A stretch of 64,000 nucleotides of DNA from an uncultured Erythrobacter sp. (GCA_947498065.1 CANMIS010000002.1:496001-560000), one strand, 5' to 3'; shown: positions 1 to 9,298, counted from the stretch's first letter. Notes: a model not told the origin generated them from the letters alone. Program-made: numbers and translations.

Positions 1-698
1 GTGTTGGCGGCGTTCGCCTCTGCCTCAGCGCGAATGATCTGAGCGTTCTTGCGACCTTGCGCGCGGATGGTTGCGGCTTCTTCCTGACGGTCCGATTGCA
101 TCCGGGTGAAGGCCGCCTGCAACGGTGTGCCCTCAGGCAAATCAGCTGCTTTGATGCGAACATCGATGATCTGCACACCGTATTGGCGCGCCTGAGCATC
201 GAGCTTGTCGCGGATGTTGTTCATCGCATTGCCGCGCTCTGCGGTGAGCAGGCTGGCAAAGGTGCGGCGGCCCAATTCCTGACGCAGAACGGAGGTCAGG
301 ATTGGCGACAATTGTGAACGCAGGCGGTTTTCATCGCCCGCGCTCTGAACCATCGTCACCGGCTGGATGATCCGGAACCGAGCATAGGCGTTCACCTGCA
401 GACGCTGTTGGTCGCTGGTGAGCACTTGCTGGTTGTCCATGTCGAGGTCGAGCACACGGCGCTCCACCATCTGAACCCGGTCAACGAATGGAATGCGGTA
501 CCACAGGCCCGCCTTCGTATCGCCAAACGGCACGTCTGGACGGAAAATGTTCACCACCGAATGCGGTTCACCCGTGCGGATGATGACCGCCTGCTTGCTC
601 TCTGGGACGATGAACAGGCTGGAGGCGGTAGCCACCAGCAACACGCCGAGTGCGATGAAGGCGAAGCGATACTTTTGCCAAGTTGCATCCATGATCAT
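1..698 (-). CDS. hflC: HflC, SPFH-family modulator of the FtsH protease (partial)
   Basis: With HflK it forms a membrane-anchored SPFH complex that surrounds and restrains the FtsH protease on the periplasmic side of the inner membrane. The reading frame starts MIMDATWQKYRFAF, has one N-terminal membrane segment (about residues 13-28) followed by a periplasmic PHB/SPFH domain, and runs off the left window edge after about 232 residues in the Ala/Glu-rich coiled-coil region (RAEAEANAAN). The start at 698 is chosen because its ATG overlaps the hflK stop in an ATGA arrangement, which suggests translational coupling; a second in-frame ATG lies two codons in. The gene is cut by the window edge, so its C-terminus is not seen. 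Confidence 0.93.
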   Translation of the reverse strand, partial: MIMDATWQKYRFAFIALGVLLVATASSLFIVPESKQAVIIRTGEPHSVVNIFRPDVPFGDTKAGLWYRIPFVDRVQMVERRVLDLDMDNQQVLTSDQQRLQVNAYARFRIIQPVTMVQSAGDENRLRSQLSPILTSVLRQELGRRTFASLLTAERGNAMNNIRDKLDAQARQYGVQIIDVRIKAADLPEGTPLQAAFTRMQSDRQEEAATIRAQGRKNAQIIRAEAEANAAN

Positions 699-1876
699 TG
701 CCCCCCTTGCGGTGCGGGTTGTGCCGGTGTGGCAGTTTGCGCGGCGTTGGAGCGGCGCTGCACTTCACTCAGCGGTAGGTAAGATGTGACCCCATCGGCT
801 TCGATAATGGTCTTGTCGGTGTTCGCCAGAACAGCCTCCATGGTCTCATAGTAAAGCCGGCGGCGGGTAACCTCTGGGGCAAGGCGATACTCGCCATAGA
901 TCTGGTTAAACTCTGCCGCATCACCTTCTGCGCGGGCCAGCAATTGCTGGGCATAGCGGCGGGCCTGGTTGATTTCCTGCTCGGCGTTCTGCTGCGCAGC
1001 GAGCACGTCGTTAAACGCCTCAATCACCTGCTCCGGCGGGTCGGCCTTGTCGATTTCGATACCTTGGACCGCAATGCCCGAGCCATAGGCATCCAAAATG
1101 GTCTGCATCCGAGTGAGAACGTTTTGCTCAATATCTGCCCGGCCTTCACCGGAAATCACCGCATCTAGCGTCATCTCTGCAACAGAGGAGCGCATGGCGG
1201 TTTCCGCCGCTTCTTGAACCGTCTCAATTGGCTCAGCGAGCTGGAATTCAAACAGCGTCAGATCTTTGATGTTCCAACGAATGAGATAGCTCAGATCGAC
1301 GAGGTTTTGGTCGCCGGTCAGGATCAGTTTCTTTGGCACGTCGACGGAACGGATTTCGCTGACGTCCTCGGCCTTCACCTGCTGGATCGGCCAAGGCAGG
1401 GTGAGCTCAGTCCCGGGATTGAGCGTTTCAGAATATTTACCGCCAAACCAGGTGACGACCGCTTGCTCGCGCGGCTGGATGAAGTGGAAGCTGGTGGAAA
1501 ACAACCAGATCGCGCCAATGCCAACTGCGATGATTGGCAGCCAACTCTTGCCGCCCTGCCGCTCTGGCAGGCGGAATTTGGGGCCGCCCGGTCCGCCGCC
1601 CCCACCGCGATTGGGGCCTTCTGGTCCGCGGTTCTTGAAAATATCTTCGATGCTGGCTGACCTGCGTTTGTCATCGCCGCCGCCCGGCAGCCATGGATTG
1701 CGCGGTCCGCCGCCCTTGTCCCCGTCGCCTTTGTCATCGCCGCCATCGCCGCCGCCGCCTGAACCCCAGGGGTTCTTCTTGCCAGCCATCGCCAGACCGA
1801 TTGCGCCAAGGCCATCGGTCCCCTCATCAGAGGAGCGCGAAACGAAACGTTTTTTCAAACCGTCAAAAATTCTCAT
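695..1876 (-). CDS. hflK: HflK, SPFH-family modulator of the FtsH protease
   Basis: Partner of HflC in the FtsH-regulating complex of the inner membrane. The 393-residue protein has a long Gly/Asp-rich cytoplasmic N-terminus (about residues 33-100, with GGGGDGGDDKGDGDKGGG), one membrane segment near residues 112-130, an SPFH domain, then an Ala/Glu/Gln-rich helical region (AAQQNAEQEINQARRYAQ) and a low-complexity Pro/Gln tail. The Gly-rich N-terminus and this architecture are typical of HflK. It is the first gene of a leftward hflK-hflC operon and is divergent from mrp, with 91 bases between the two starts. Confidence 0.95.
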   Translation of the reverse strand: MRIFDGLKKRFVSRSSDEGTDGLGAIGLAMAGKKNPWGSGGGGDGGDDKGDGDKGGGPRNPWLPGGGDDKRRSASIEDIFKNRGPEGPNRGGGGGPGGPKFRLPERQGGKSWLPIIAVGIGAIWLFSTSFHFIQPREQAVVTWFGGKYSETLNPGTELTLPWPIQQVKAEDVSEIRSVDVPKKLILTGDQNLVDLSYLIRWNIKDLTLFEFQLAEPIETVQEAAETAMRSSVAEMTLDAVISGEGRADIEQNVLTRMQTILDAYGSGIAVQGIEIDKADPPEQVIEAFNDVLAAQQNAEQEINQARRYAQQLLARAEGDAAEFNQIYGEYRLAPEVTRRRLYYETMEAVLANTDKTIIEADGVTSYLPLSEVQRRSNAAQTATPAQPAPQGGQ

Positions 1877-1967
1877 ATGCCTTTTATAGGGTGCCCTTTT
1901 GCGAAAAACAGGCCCTATGCAAAAACAAGGATTACGTGGGCGATTTTGCTGCTAGAGGCGTGTCACC

Positions 1968-2969
1968 ATGAGCGAGCCCAAAAACGCCACCGATGATCAA
2001 GAGCGATTGCTGAACGCCATTAAAGCGCAGGCCGGAGATGACCTTGCGCAGCGTATCACTTCAGCTCGGATGGTTGCAGGCCGCGCCGTCGTGGTGATGG
2101 AGGCCACCGGGCTTTCTGGCGGCGAGCGCAAAGATGCAGAGCAGCAGATCGAGGCTGCCCTGAGCCAGCTGGACGGGGTCAGCGAAGTTCGCGTTGCTCT
2201 GATGGGAGAGCGGGTGAAGCGCCGGATTGTCGCGATTGGATCGGGCAAAGGCGGGGTCGGCAAATCGACGCTGACGGCCAATCTTGCCATTGCGCTTGCC
2301 GCATTGGGCCACAAGGTCGGCGTGATCGATGCAGACATCTACGGACCCTCTCAGCCCAAACTGCTCGGCACTGAAGGCAAGAAACCGGTAGCTGAGAACG
2401 AGCAATTGATCCCGCTTGACAGCCCGCATGGCCTCAAAATGCTATCCATGGGCAATCTCGCGAAACCGGCTCAGGCGCTGGCGTGGCGCGGCCCGATGGT
2501 TGGCAATGCGCTCACCCAATTGGTTGAAGGAGATTGGGGCGAGACCGAATTGCTGCTCATCGACTTGCCGCCGGGCACTGGCGACGTGCAGCTTTCCATG
2601 TTGCAAAAGCATAAGCCCGATGGCGCTATCCTGGTATCCACTCCTCAGGATCTGGCGTTGATTGACGCAGCGCGCGCTGGCCAGCTGTTTGAAACCGGCA
2701 AGGTTCCGATCATCGGCCTGGTTGAGAATATGGCCGGTTATGCCTGCCCGCATTGCGGAGAAATGAGCGATCCGTTTGGCAAGGGCGGCTTTGAAACTCT
2801 GGCTCAGCGGCTCGACATTCCATTTCTGGGCCGTATTCCGCTCAGCATGGATGTGAGAGTGGCGGGCGATAAAGGCAGTAATCTGGTCGCTACAGACAGC
2901 GACACTGGGGCGGCCTTCCGCTTGATCGCGCAGCAGCTCGCCAGCTGGCTAGAGCAAGAGGCAGGCTAG
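1968..2969 (+). CDS. mrp: Mrp/ApbC-type iron-sulfur cluster carrier ATPase
   Basis: Cytosolic P-loop NTPase that carries and delivers Fe-S clusters to apoproteins. The 333-residue protein has an N-terminal MIP18/DUF59-like domain (about 1-80), then the deviant Walker A motif GSGKGGVGKS at about 91-100, the switch sequence DADIYGPSQP, and the CPHC cysteine pair near residue 259 that is used for cluster binding in this family. An AGAGG ribosome binding site lies 8 bases before the ATG. The next gene begins four bases after the stop, so the two are probably co-transcribed. That neighbour is a molybdenum hydroxylase subunit and hemH follows it, which puts metal-cofactor functions side by side. 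Confidence 0.95.
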   Translation: MSEPKNATDDQERLLNAIKAQAGDDLAQRITSARMVAGRAVVVMEATGLSGGERKDAEQQIEAALSQLDGVSEVRVALMGERVKRRIVAIGSGKGGVGKSTLTANLAIALAALGHKVGVIDADIYGPSQPKLLGTEGKKPVAENEQLIPLDSPHGLKMLSMGNLAKPAQALAWRGPMVGNALTQLVEGDWGETELLLIDLPPGTGDVQLSMLQKHKPDGAILVSTPQDLALIDAARAGQLFETGKVPIIGLVENMAGYACPHCGEMSDPFGKGGFETLAQRLDIPFLGRIPLSMDVRVAGDKGSNLVATDSDTGAAFRLIAQQLASWLEQEAG

Positions 2970-2973
2970 GGCG

Positions 2974-5250
2974 ATGGAGCTTACACGCCGCGGATTGCTA
3001 ACCGGTGCTGCCGTTGGCGGCGGATTGGTGGTTGCCTGGTGGCTCTATCCGCGCACCTTCCCCAGCCCGCTGATCCCGAGCGAGGGCGAGCATGTGTTTG
3101 ATGCTTGGCTCAAAATCGCTGAGGATGGGGTGGTGACTGTGGCTGTACCTCAGCTTGAAATGGGGCAGGGGATCACAACTCTTTTGCCTCAGATTGTGGC
3201 GCAAGAGCTTGGTGCAGACTGGCGGCAGATCGCGGTCGAACCTGCTCCGGTCAGCGGCGCCTATGCCAACATCCCGCTCGCGCGCAAATGGTCGGCGCTG
3301 TGGGATGGCTGGGGCCAGGGCCTCTCTGAAATGAGCGATGAGTTTCTGGCGGCGAAGTTCGCGCGCGATGGCCGTTTCTCCGCCACTGCGGATGGCACCA
3401 GCGTCGCTGCGTTTGAAGAACCGTGCCGATACGCTGCGGCTGCCGCGCGGGCCATGCTCGCTCAGGCCGCCGCTGATCGCTGGGATGCGTCCTGGGAGCA
3501 ATGCGTGGTCGAAAACGGCTTCGTTCGTTACGGCGAGGAGCGCGTGACTTTTGGCGAGCTTGCCGCTGAGGCTGCGACCAAGGAAGCGCCCGATCCGCCG
3601 CCTTTGCAGACCACGGCCCCTGGCGAAAAGCCAGTCCCCGGAGAGGAGACAGCCCCGCTGGCCTTTCCGCGCATTGATATGCCGTCAAAGGTCGACGGCA
3701 CGCATCAATTTGCCGCTGACGTGCGCCTGCCCGGAATGCTCTATGCAGCGATCCGCCATGGCCCGGTGGATGGCGCCACGCTGACCGGCTTTGACAAGCG
3801 CCGCCGGCGCGGGATCATCAGCGTGATCGAAGGCAAACGCTGGCTTGCCGCAGTCGCCAGCAATTGGTGGGCGGCGCAGCGCGGGCTCGCGGCTATGAAG
3901 CCGCAATTCGCAGTCGAGTTCCCCACCGATAGCAGCGCCGTTGCCGCCCGGCTTGAGACGATGGTAACCGGCGGCGATTCCTTTCGCATCGCCACCGAGG
4001 GCTTTGGCGAGGAAGGCATCAGCCGGATAGATTTTGCCCGCCAGTATGAGGTTGAGGCCGCGATCCCCGCCCCGCTGGAGACCGCGAGCGCAACTGCCAG
4101 ATATGAAGACGGCACGCTGGAGCTTTGGATGGCGACCCAGGCACCAGAAAGCGCTCGTGTTGCGGCGGCGCGCGCCATCGGGATCGAGCCTGAAGATGTA
4201 GTGCTATATCCAATGCCAGCGGGCGGCAGTTTTGATCGGCGCCTGGAAAATGATCACGCCATTGAAATTGCGCTCATCGCCCGAGAGCTGGCGGAGAGCC
4301 ACGGCGCGCCCGTGCAATTGGTCTGGTCGCGGCGTGAGGAAATATTGCAGTCGCGCCCGCGCACTCCTGCCTCCTTGCTGCTCGGCACCCAGCTATCGCC
4401 GGACGGGTCGGGCCGGATCGATGGCCTGCGCACCCGGATCGCTTGCCCGCCGAGCAATCTGGAATTTGGCAAGCGGCTCTTTGAGAATCTCACGCCATCC
4501 GCCGCGATGCGTGAAACGGCGGACGCGAAAGATGCTCTTGCCTGCGAAGGCGCGGTACCTGCCTATGGTATTCCCAGCGTGATCGTCGATCATGTGCCGA
4601 CCGAGATTGGCTTGCCGACCGGGCGGATGCGCGGCAACGCGCATTGCTACACCGCCTTTGCGACCGAGAGCCTGATCGACGAGATCGCCGCCGAGCACTC
4701 TCGTGAGCCGCTGTCGTATCGCATTGCTATGCTGGGCAAGGATGTGCGGCTGGCCGCCTGCTTGCAGCGCGCAGCGCAGATGGCGGAATGGGATGGCGGC
4801 GTGGATCAAAGCGGGCAAGGCCTCGCGTGCCACCGGATAGGCGATGCGGCCACTGGTGGGCGGATCGCCTGTATCGCCACCGCTCGGGCGGGCGAAGGCG
4901 GCGTGCGCGTCACGCGTCTGACGGCGGCGGTGGATATCGGGCGGATTATCAATCTCGACATCGCGCGCCAGCAGATCGAGGGCGGCCTCATCTTTGGCAT
5001 CGGCCTCGCTCTGGGCGCGCCGATCCGTTACTCCGAAGGCATGCCAGCAGCGCTCGATATGGACGAGCTGGGCCTGCCAGCCTTGGCCGATTGCCCGGAA
5101 ATCGAGGTTGAGTTTATCGCCAATGAAGCCGCCCCTGCTGACCCCGGTGAATTGGGCGCAGCGGTTGCCGCTCCAGCGATTGCGAATGCATTGTTTTCGG
5201 CCACGGGCTTGAGACTTCGCCGCCTGCCCCTACTTTCAGGCGGTATATGA
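2974..5250 (+). CDS. Xanthine dehydrogenase-family molybdopterin-binding subunit (IorB-like)
   Basis: Large catalytic subunit of a molybdenum hydroxylase of the isoquinoline 1-oxidoreductase beta-subunit type. These enzymes oxidise N-heterocycles or aldehydes with water as oxygen donor. The 758-residue length fits the family. The N-terminus TRRGLLTGAAVGGG is a twin-arginine signal, so export to the periplasm as a folded cofactor enzyme is expected. The motif LEMGQGITTLLPQIVAQELG near residues 62-81 matches the molybdopterin-binding region of IorB-like proteins, and a late GELGAAVAAPAIANAL segment resembles the usual C-terminal GEPG/P element. No 2Fe-2S small subunit (IorA) lies next to it, which is unusual. 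It starts four bases after mrp and ends 34 bases before hemH. The substrate cannot be inferred. Confidence 0.82.
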   Translation: MELTRRGLLTGAAVGGGLVVAWWLYPRTFPSPLIPSEGEHVFDAWLKIAEDGVVTVAVPQLEMGQGITTLLPQIVAQELGADWRQIAVEPAPVSGAYANIPLARKWSALWDGWGQGLSEMSDEFLAAKFARDGRFSATADGTSVAAFEEPCRYAAAAARAMLAQAAADRWDASWEQCVVENGFVRYGEERVTFGELAAEAATKEAPDPPPLQTTAPGEKPVPGEETAPLAFPRIDMPSKVDGTHQFAADVRLPGMLYAAIRHGPVDGATLTGFDKRRRRGIISVIEGKRWLAAVASNWWAAQRGLAAMKPQFAVEFPTDSSAVAARLETMVTGGDSFRIATEGFGEEGISRIDFARQYEVEAAIPAPLETASATARYEDGTLELWMATQAPESARVAAARAIGIEPEDVVLYPMPAGGSFDRRLENDHAIEIALIARELAESHGAPVQLVWSRREEILQSRPRTPASLLLGTQLSPDGSGRIDGLRTRIACPPSNLEFGKRLFENLTPSAAMRETADAKDALACEGAVPAYGIPSVIVDHVPTEIGLPTGRMRGNAHCYTAFATESLIDEIAAEHSREPLSYRIAMLGKDVRLAACLQRAAQMAEWDGGVDQSGQGLACHRIGDAATGGRIACIATARAGEGGVRVTRLTAAVDIGRIINLDIARQQIEGGLIFGIGLALGAPIRYSEGMPAALDMDELGLPALADCPEIEVEFIANEAAPADPGELGAAVAAPAIANALFSATGLRLRRLPLLSGGI

Positions 5251-5284
5251 TTGCTCAGCAACGCCTTTTTAGCGCCAAACGCTC

Positions 5285-6319
5285 ATGACCTGGCAGCCGC
5301 AGCTCCTGCCTAATGATCATCCGCCGGTCTCCAGCGGATCGGTTGGCGTGCTTATGATCAACCTGGGCACGCCAGAGGCGCCAACGCCCAGCGCGGTGAA
5401 AACCTATCTGAAGCAATTCCTCTCGGACCGGCGCGTTATCGAGATCCCAGCTTTGCTGTGGCAGCCGTTGCTGCGCGGTGTCATTCTCAACACCCGGCCT
5501 AAGAAAAGCGCCGAGGCCTATTCGAAGGTCTGGACAGAGCGCGGCTCGCCGCTCGCCGATATCACCGCGCGCCAATCAGAGGCGATCGCCGGGAAGATGG
5601 GCGAGAACGTTCAGGTCGAATACGCCATGCGTTATGGCTCGCCGTCGATCGAAGAGCGCTTGCTGAAACTGACCGAGGCGGGCTGTGACCGGATACTGAT
5701 CGCGCCGCTTTATCCGCAATATTGCGCTGCGACGACGGCGACCGTGTTTGACGAGGTCGCGCGGGTTCTGGGCGAGATGCGCTGGCAGCCTGCTTTAAGG
5801 TTTTTGCCGCCCTATCACGATGATCCGGCCTATCTCGATGCGCTGGCAGAAGATCTGACGCGGCAGGTGGAGGCTTTGACGTTTAAGCCTGAAGTGCTGC
5901 TGCTGTCGTTCCACGGAATGCCGATGCGCACGCTGGAGCTGGGCGATCCCTATCATTGCCATTGCCACAAGAGCGCGCGCTTGCTGCGCGAGCGCTTGGA
6001 AGGCCTGCCGCAATTTTCTGGTGTTCGCTTTGAGACAAGCTTTCAATCCCGCTTCGGCCCGGCCCAATGGCTGGAGCCTGCAACAGACGACACGCTGACC
6101 AAAGAAGGAGAGCAGGGGACGAAGCGCATCGCGGTGGCCGCTCCTGGGTTCTCGGCGGACTGCGTTGAGACGCTGGAGGAACTCGCGCTCGAGGGGGCGG
6201 AGATTTTTGAGGAAGCAGGCGGCGAAGATTACGCCGTGCTCGATTGCCTCAACACCAGCGCATCTGGGCTCACACTGCTCGAAAGCATGGTGAAGCGCGA
6301 GCTCGGCGGCTGGATTTAG
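5285..6319 (+). CDS. hemH: Ferrochelatase
   Basis: Inserts Fe(II) into protoporphyrin IX, the last step of protoheme synthesis; cytoplasmic or peripheral on the inner membrane. The 344-residue length fits bacterial ferrochelatases. Recognisable elements are the N-terminal GVLMINLGTPEAP, the conserved SFHGMPMR (about residue 207, containing the metal-binding His), ETSFQSRFGPAQWLEP and the C-terminal APGFSADCVETLEEL with the family Glu residues. It follows the molybdenum hydroxylase on the same strand with a short gap. A cytochrome P450, which needs heme, is the next gene. Confidence 0.97.
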   Translation: MTWQPQLLPNDHPPVSSGSVGVLMINLGTPEAPTPSAVKTYLKQFLSDRRVIEIPALLWQPLLRGVILNTRPKKSAEAYSKVWTERGSPLADITARQSEAIAGKMGENVQVEYAMRYGSPSIEERLLKLTEAGCDRILIAPLYPQYCAATTATVFDEVARVLGEMRWQPALRFLPPYHDDPAYLDALAEDLTRQVEALTFKPEVLLLSFHGMPMRTLELGDPYHCHCHKSARLLRERLEGLPQFSGVRFETSFQSRFGPAQWLEPATDDTLTKEGEQGTKRIAVAAPGFSADCVETLEELALEGAEIFEEAGGEDYAVLDCLNTSASGLTLLESMVKRELGGWI

Positions 6320-6360
6320 AACGCCTTAGCAGATCACGCTGGATTTGGCGTTCCTCGCTG

Positions 6361-6376
6361 CTTACAGTGAGGTAAG
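6361..6376. promoter_or_regulatory. Short inverted repeat upstream of the P450 gene
   Basis: The arms CTTAC and GTAAG are separated by six bases, about 33 bases before the P450 start. This could be an operator, but the arms are short and chance occurrence is quite possible. Confidence 0.2.
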
Positions 6377-6408
6377 TTGTAAATCCGAACCTGATCAAGG
6401 ACGCGCTA

Positions 6409-7824
6409 ATGGCCACGCTCGCCGATACAAACGCCGCCGCTGAAGAAGCGCAGAAAACGCCGCCGTCGCATTGGACGGAGGGCAATCCAGAGCCAAAAGA
6501 TCTGGCGCATATCCCCGGCGATGCTGGCTGGCCCGTGGTCGGCAACACATTCAAAATGCTCGCCGACCCGCACGCCTTCACCAGCAATATGGTTGAGACG
6601 CATGGCCGGGTCTATAAAAACCGCGCGTTTGGCGGCTGGAATGTTGCCTTGGTCGGCGCAGAGGCCAATGAGCTGGTCCTGTTCAACAAGGAAAAGATCT
6701 TTTCCAGCGAACAGGGCTGGGGCCCGGTGCTCGATCAATTGTTCCCGCGCGGGCTTATGCTGCTCGATTTCGATCATCACCGGATTGATCGGCGAGCGCT
6801 TTCGATTGCTTTTAAGCCTGGGCCAATGCGGCATTATTCCGGCGCGCTGAACAAAGGCATGTCGGCAGAGGTCGCGAGCTGGGCGGGCAAGATGGAGTTT
6901 TATCCGGCGATCAAGAAGCTGACGCTGGATTTGGCGGCCGACAGCTTCATTGGGATCGAATGGGGGCCAGAGGCCGACAAGATCAACGAGGCTTTTGTCG
7001 ATATGGTGCAGGCCTCAGTCGCGCCGATCCGGTCGCCGCTGCCCTTCACCAAGATGAAAAAGGGCGTCGATGGGCGCGCTTTCCTGGTCGACTATTTCAC
7101 CAAGGAAACGCATCGCCGCCGGGCCGAGGGCGGCGGGCAGGATATGTTCAGCCAGTTCGCCACCGCCACCCGCGAAGATGGGTCTTTGCTGCCTGTCGAC
7201 GAGGTGGTCGATCACATGAATTTCCTGATGATGGCCGCGCATGACACGATCACATCAAGCGCGACCTCGCTGGTCTATCTGCTCGCCAAGAACCCGGAAT
7301 GGCAGGCGAAGCTGCGCGATGAGATTGTCGCCGTTACCGGCGGACCGGATGGCTCGGGCGAGCCGCGTCCGCTCGATTATGATGATATGGGCAAGCTTGA
7401 GCTGACTGAGATGGCGTTCAAGGAATCCTTGCGGATCATGCCGCCGGTCCCTTCAATGCCGCGCCGCGCGCTGAAGAGCTTTGACTATGGCGGTTATCAC
7501 ATTCCCGCCGGAACGCCGGTGGGCATCAATGTCTATTGGACCCACCACAGCACGGATTATTGGGACGACCCCTACACCTTCGATCCAATGCGCTTCACGC
7601 CAGATCAGGTGAAGGCGCGGCACAAGTACGCTTGGGTGCCCTTTGGCGGCGGCGCGCATATGTGCCTGGGCCTGCACTTTGCCTATATGCAGGTGAAGGT
7701 GTTGATCGCGCAGATCTTACAGCGCTATGAGATCATGGTTGAGGAAGGCTATGATCCTGACTGGCAGGCTTGGCCTATCCCTCAGCCTAAAGACGGTCTG
7801 AAAGTGGAATTCCAAGCGTTTTAA
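6409..7824 (+). CDS. Cytochrome P450
   Basis: Heme-thiolate monooxygenase. The 471-residue protein carries the I-helix AAHDTITSS (about residue 280), the ExxR pair in KESLR (about 338-342), and the heme loop FGGGAHMCLG with the axial Cys near residue 417. The N-terminal motif PGDAGWPVVGNT resembles the start of CYP120/CYP26-like bacterial P450s rather than the alkane-hydroxylating CYP153 group, so I do not assign it to CYP153. There is no membrane anchor, so a soluble class I enzyme that uses external ferredoxin is likely; no ferredoxin gene is adjacent. An AAGGA ribosome binding site precedes the ATG. The stop codon overlaps the stop of the convergent small gene on the other strand. Substrate unknown. 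Confidence 0.93.
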   Translation: MATLADTNAAAEEAQKTPPSHWTEGNPEPKDLAHIPGDAGWPVVGNTFKMLADPHAFTSNMVETHGRVYKNRAFGGWNVALVGAEANELVLFNKEKIFSSEQGWGPVLDQLFPRGLMLLDFDHHRIDRRALSIAFKPGPMRHYSGALNKGMSAEVASWAGKMEFYPAIKKLTLDLAADSFIGIEWGPEADKINEAFVDMVQASVAPIRSPLPFTKMKKGVDGRAFLVDYFTKETHRRRAEGGGQDMFSQFATATREDGSLLPVDEVVDHMNFLMMAAHDTITSSATSLVYLLAKNPEWQAKLRDEIVAVTGGPDGSGEPRPLDYDDMGKLELTEMAFKESLRIMPPVPSMPRRALKSFDYGGYHIPAGTPVGINVYWTHHSTDYWDDPYTFDPMRFTPDQVKARHKYAWVPFGGGAHMCLGLHFAYMQVKVLIAQILQRYEIMVEEGYDPDWQAWPIPQPKDGLKVEFQAF

Positions 7825-7991
7825 AAATCCCAGGCAATGCCTTCGCGCTCCCAATCGCCATAGCGAGTGGGCGATAATTCGCGCGGCTCATCCTTCAGCG
7901 GATCGACTGCTTTTGGCTTTGGCACGGGGTCATTGCCCCAATGCGCGGGTTTGGTGAAATTCTTCGCAGCTTCTGATTTTTGTTTTGTCAT
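7821..7991 (-). CDS. SDHAF4/DUF1674-like succinate dehydrogenase assembly factor
   Basis: A 56-residue protein: MTKQKSEAAKNFTKPAHWGN at the start and SPTRYGDWEREGIAWDF at the end. The C-terminal PTRYGDWE..GI..DF block is the signature of the DUF1674 family, whose mitochondrial members (SDHAF4/Sdh8) bind flavinylated SdhA and help assemble succinate dehydrogenase. The charged, proline-rich N-terminal half is typical of the bacterial versions. Its stop overlaps the P450 stop tail to tail. It is short and easily missed by gene finders. The start at 7991 is the only ATG that gives the full motif. Function is inferred from the family motif only. Confidence 0.82.
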   Translation of the reverse strand: MTKQKSEAAKNFTKPAHWGNDPVPKPKAVDPLKDEPRELSPTRYGDWEREGIAWDF

Positions 7992-8050
7992 CGCATATTA
8001 GAAATGCGCGAGCTGGCACTTAGTTTCAAGTGCGGCTATTCGCCTGAGCC

Positions 8051-9298
8051 ATGCCAAGTATTTCTGGACTTCCCGCGCGCCGCGCTGCGCTGCAAATGCT
8101 CGACGCTGTATTGCGGCGCGGCGAAACTTTGGAGCAAGCCGAGGGCGCTGCCACTCGCAAGCTGCACACCGGCGAGGACAAGGCGCTGGCCCGCGCGATT
8201 GTCAGCGAGGCACTGCGTTGGCTCGGCGATTTTGACGCTCTTATCGACAGCGCGACCAAGAAGCGGCTGGCCGATGATGTGAAAGTGCGCAGCGTTCTGC
8301 GCCTGATGCTGGCTCAGGCCTTGCGGCTGAACACGCCGCCCCACGCGGTGATTGCGACGGGCCTGCCGCTGCTATCCGGCGGTCCGCGCCGGCTCGCGCA
8401 TGGTGTCTTTTCAGCGTTGATCAAACGAGAGCTGACCCTGCCAGATGCGCCGAGCCTGCCTGAGCGGGCTCAGGAGCGATGGGGCGACCGAGCTGCCGAG
8501 ATTGCGCCGGGATTGGCCGACCCTCCAGAGCTTGATCTGCGCCTGAAGGATCCGGCCAGCACCGCTGAACAAGCGGTGGCGATGGGCGGGGTCAGCCTTG
8601 CACCCGGCCATATCCGCCTACCGCGCGGAACCTCGGTCGAGAAATTGCCCGGCTTTGCGGATGGCAATTGGTGGGTGCAGGATTTGGCGGCGCAATTGCC
8701 TGCGCATCTGCTTGGGGACGGCGAGGGCCGCCACGCGCTCGATCTTTGCGCTGCGCCGGGCGGCAAGACCATGCAACTGGCCGCGCAGGGTTGGAACGTG
8801 ACCGCGCTTGATATCAGCAAGCGGCGCCTTGGCCTGCTCAAAGACAATTTGAAACGCACCGAGCTAAAGGCTTCTCCCGTGCGCGCAGACGCCGCCAAAT
8901 GGGAGCCAAAGCATCTTTATGATGCGATCCTGCTCGATGCGCCATGCACCGCAACCGGCACCTGCCGCCGTCACCCCGACGTGCTCCACCGTATTGGCGG
9001 CGCTCAGATTGAGGAGATGACCAGCCTGCAGATCATGCTGATCGAACGGGCTGCGGAATGGCTAAAACCCGGCGGTCAGCTGATCTATGCGGTGTGCTCT
9101 TTGGAGCCGGAAGAGGGCGAGGAGCAAGCCCGCCGCATTGCGGAGGAGCACGGGCTAAAGCTGGTGCCAGTGACTGAGGATGAGCTGCCTGATGGCATTG
9201 AGCCAAGCGAGGAAGGTCACGTCCGCACGCATCCCGGCATGCTCCCCGATCAAGGCGGGGTCGATGGGTTCTTTATCGCGCGCTTCGAGAAGGGCTAA
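8051..9298 (+). CDS. rsmB: RsmB-type 16S rRNA (cytosine-C5) methyltransferase
   Basis: SAM-dependent m5C methyltransferase of 16S rRNA (RsmB/Sun/NOP2 family). The 415-residue protein has an N-terminal NusB-like RNA-binding domain (about 1-135, RRAALQMLDAVLRRGETLEQ) and a C-terminal Rossmann methyltransferase domain with LCAAPGGKT (about residue 232), the motif IV catalytic loop LDAPCTATGTCRRHPD (about 295) and the second cysteine in YAVCSLEPEEGE (about 346). Both family cysteines are present. It ends with a four-base overlap against the convergent membrane-protein gene. Confidence 0.95.
   Translation: MPSISGLPARRAALQMLDAVLRRGETLEQAEGAATRKLHTGEDKALARAIVSEALRWLGDFDALIDSATKKRLADDVKVRSVLRLMLAQALRLNTPPHAVIATGLPLLSGGPRRLAHGVFSALIKRELTLPDAPSLPERAQERWGDRAAEIAPGLADPPELDLRLKDPASTAEQAVAMGGVSLAPGHIRLPRGTSVEKLPGFADGNWWVQDLAAQLPAHLLGDGEGRHALDLCAAPGGKTMQLAAQGWNVTALDISKRRLGLLKDNLKRTELKASPVRADAAKWEPKHLYDAILLDAPCTATGTCRRHPDVLHRIGGAQIEEMTSLQIMLIERAAEWLKPGGQLIYAVCSLEPEEGEEQARRIAEEHGLKLVPVTEDELPDGIEPSEEGHVRTHPGMLPDQGGVDGFFIARFEKG

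Noticed and set aside
6409..7824. Assignment of the P450 to the CYP153 alkane hydroxylases
   Set aside because: CYP153 genes are common in this group, but the N-terminal PGDAGWPVVGNT and the heme loop do not fit CYP153, so only a general P450 call is given.
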